Shown one piece after another: positions 7,726 to 7,727 of a stretch of 7,727 nucleotides of DNA. The stretch is from Bacteroidales bacterium. Lineage in GTDB: Bacteria > Bacteroidota > Bacteroidia > Bacteroidales > JAAUTT01. Position 1 is the first letter of the stretch. Each line of letters starts with the position of its first letter. The notes below the pieces were generated by a model. That model saw only the letters and a program-made list of their open reading frames with translations. It had not been told where the DNA came from and did not search any database. The position numbers were made by a program, and so were the translations under genes. The DNA lies in contig JAAUTT010000186.1 in the NCBI GenBank assembly GCA_012031335.1, positions 1-7,727 on the forward strand, written 5' to 3'.

Positions 7726-7727
7726 TA

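Overview
The window reads as chromosomal DNA of a member of the Bacteroidota, probably of the Bacteroidales/Marinilabiliales kind. The evidence is a type IX secretion (T9SS) C-terminal sorting domain, upstream sites resembling the phylum's TTTG / TAnnTTTG promoters, A/T-rich start contexts without Shine-Dalgarno sequences, and the protein sequences themselves. It is mostly housekeeping sequence. I see no mobile element, CRISPR array, tRNA or rRNA, and no clear sign of a new defence or biosynthetic system.

Layout, left to right on the + strand: the 3' end of argS (arginyl-tRNA synthetase); ffh (signal recognition particle GTPase) with its own candidate promoter; folD (bifunctional C1-folate enzyme), 5 nt after ffh and closed by a strong hairpin; a roughly 468-aa TPR-repeat protein behind a second candidate promoter; a phosphosulfolactate synthase (ComA family); and aroE (shikimate dehydrogenase). 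On the - strand, convergent with aroE, lies the 3' part of a large secreted beta-propeller protein (BNR/Asp-box repeats plus a type A T9SS sorting domain) that runs off the right edge.

The most conspicuous property is that five of the seven genes are broken by single-base frameshifts: ffh once, the TPR gene three times, comA once, aroE once, and the propeller gene probably once. In each case adding or removing one base, usually in a short homopolymer, restores a family-typical protein with no loss of conserved motifs. Because ffh is essential and no other damage is seen, this looks like uncorrected sequencing or assembly error rather than real gene decay. I annotate each gene across its full corrected span and state where the shift lies.

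Functionally, ffh-folD looks like one transcription unit (membrane-protein targeting plus one-carbon metabolism). The TPR gene and comA may form a second, with a hairpin between them. aroE is preceded by a 142-nt non-coding leader with some local structure. ComA outside methanogens is the biochemically most interesting gene here.
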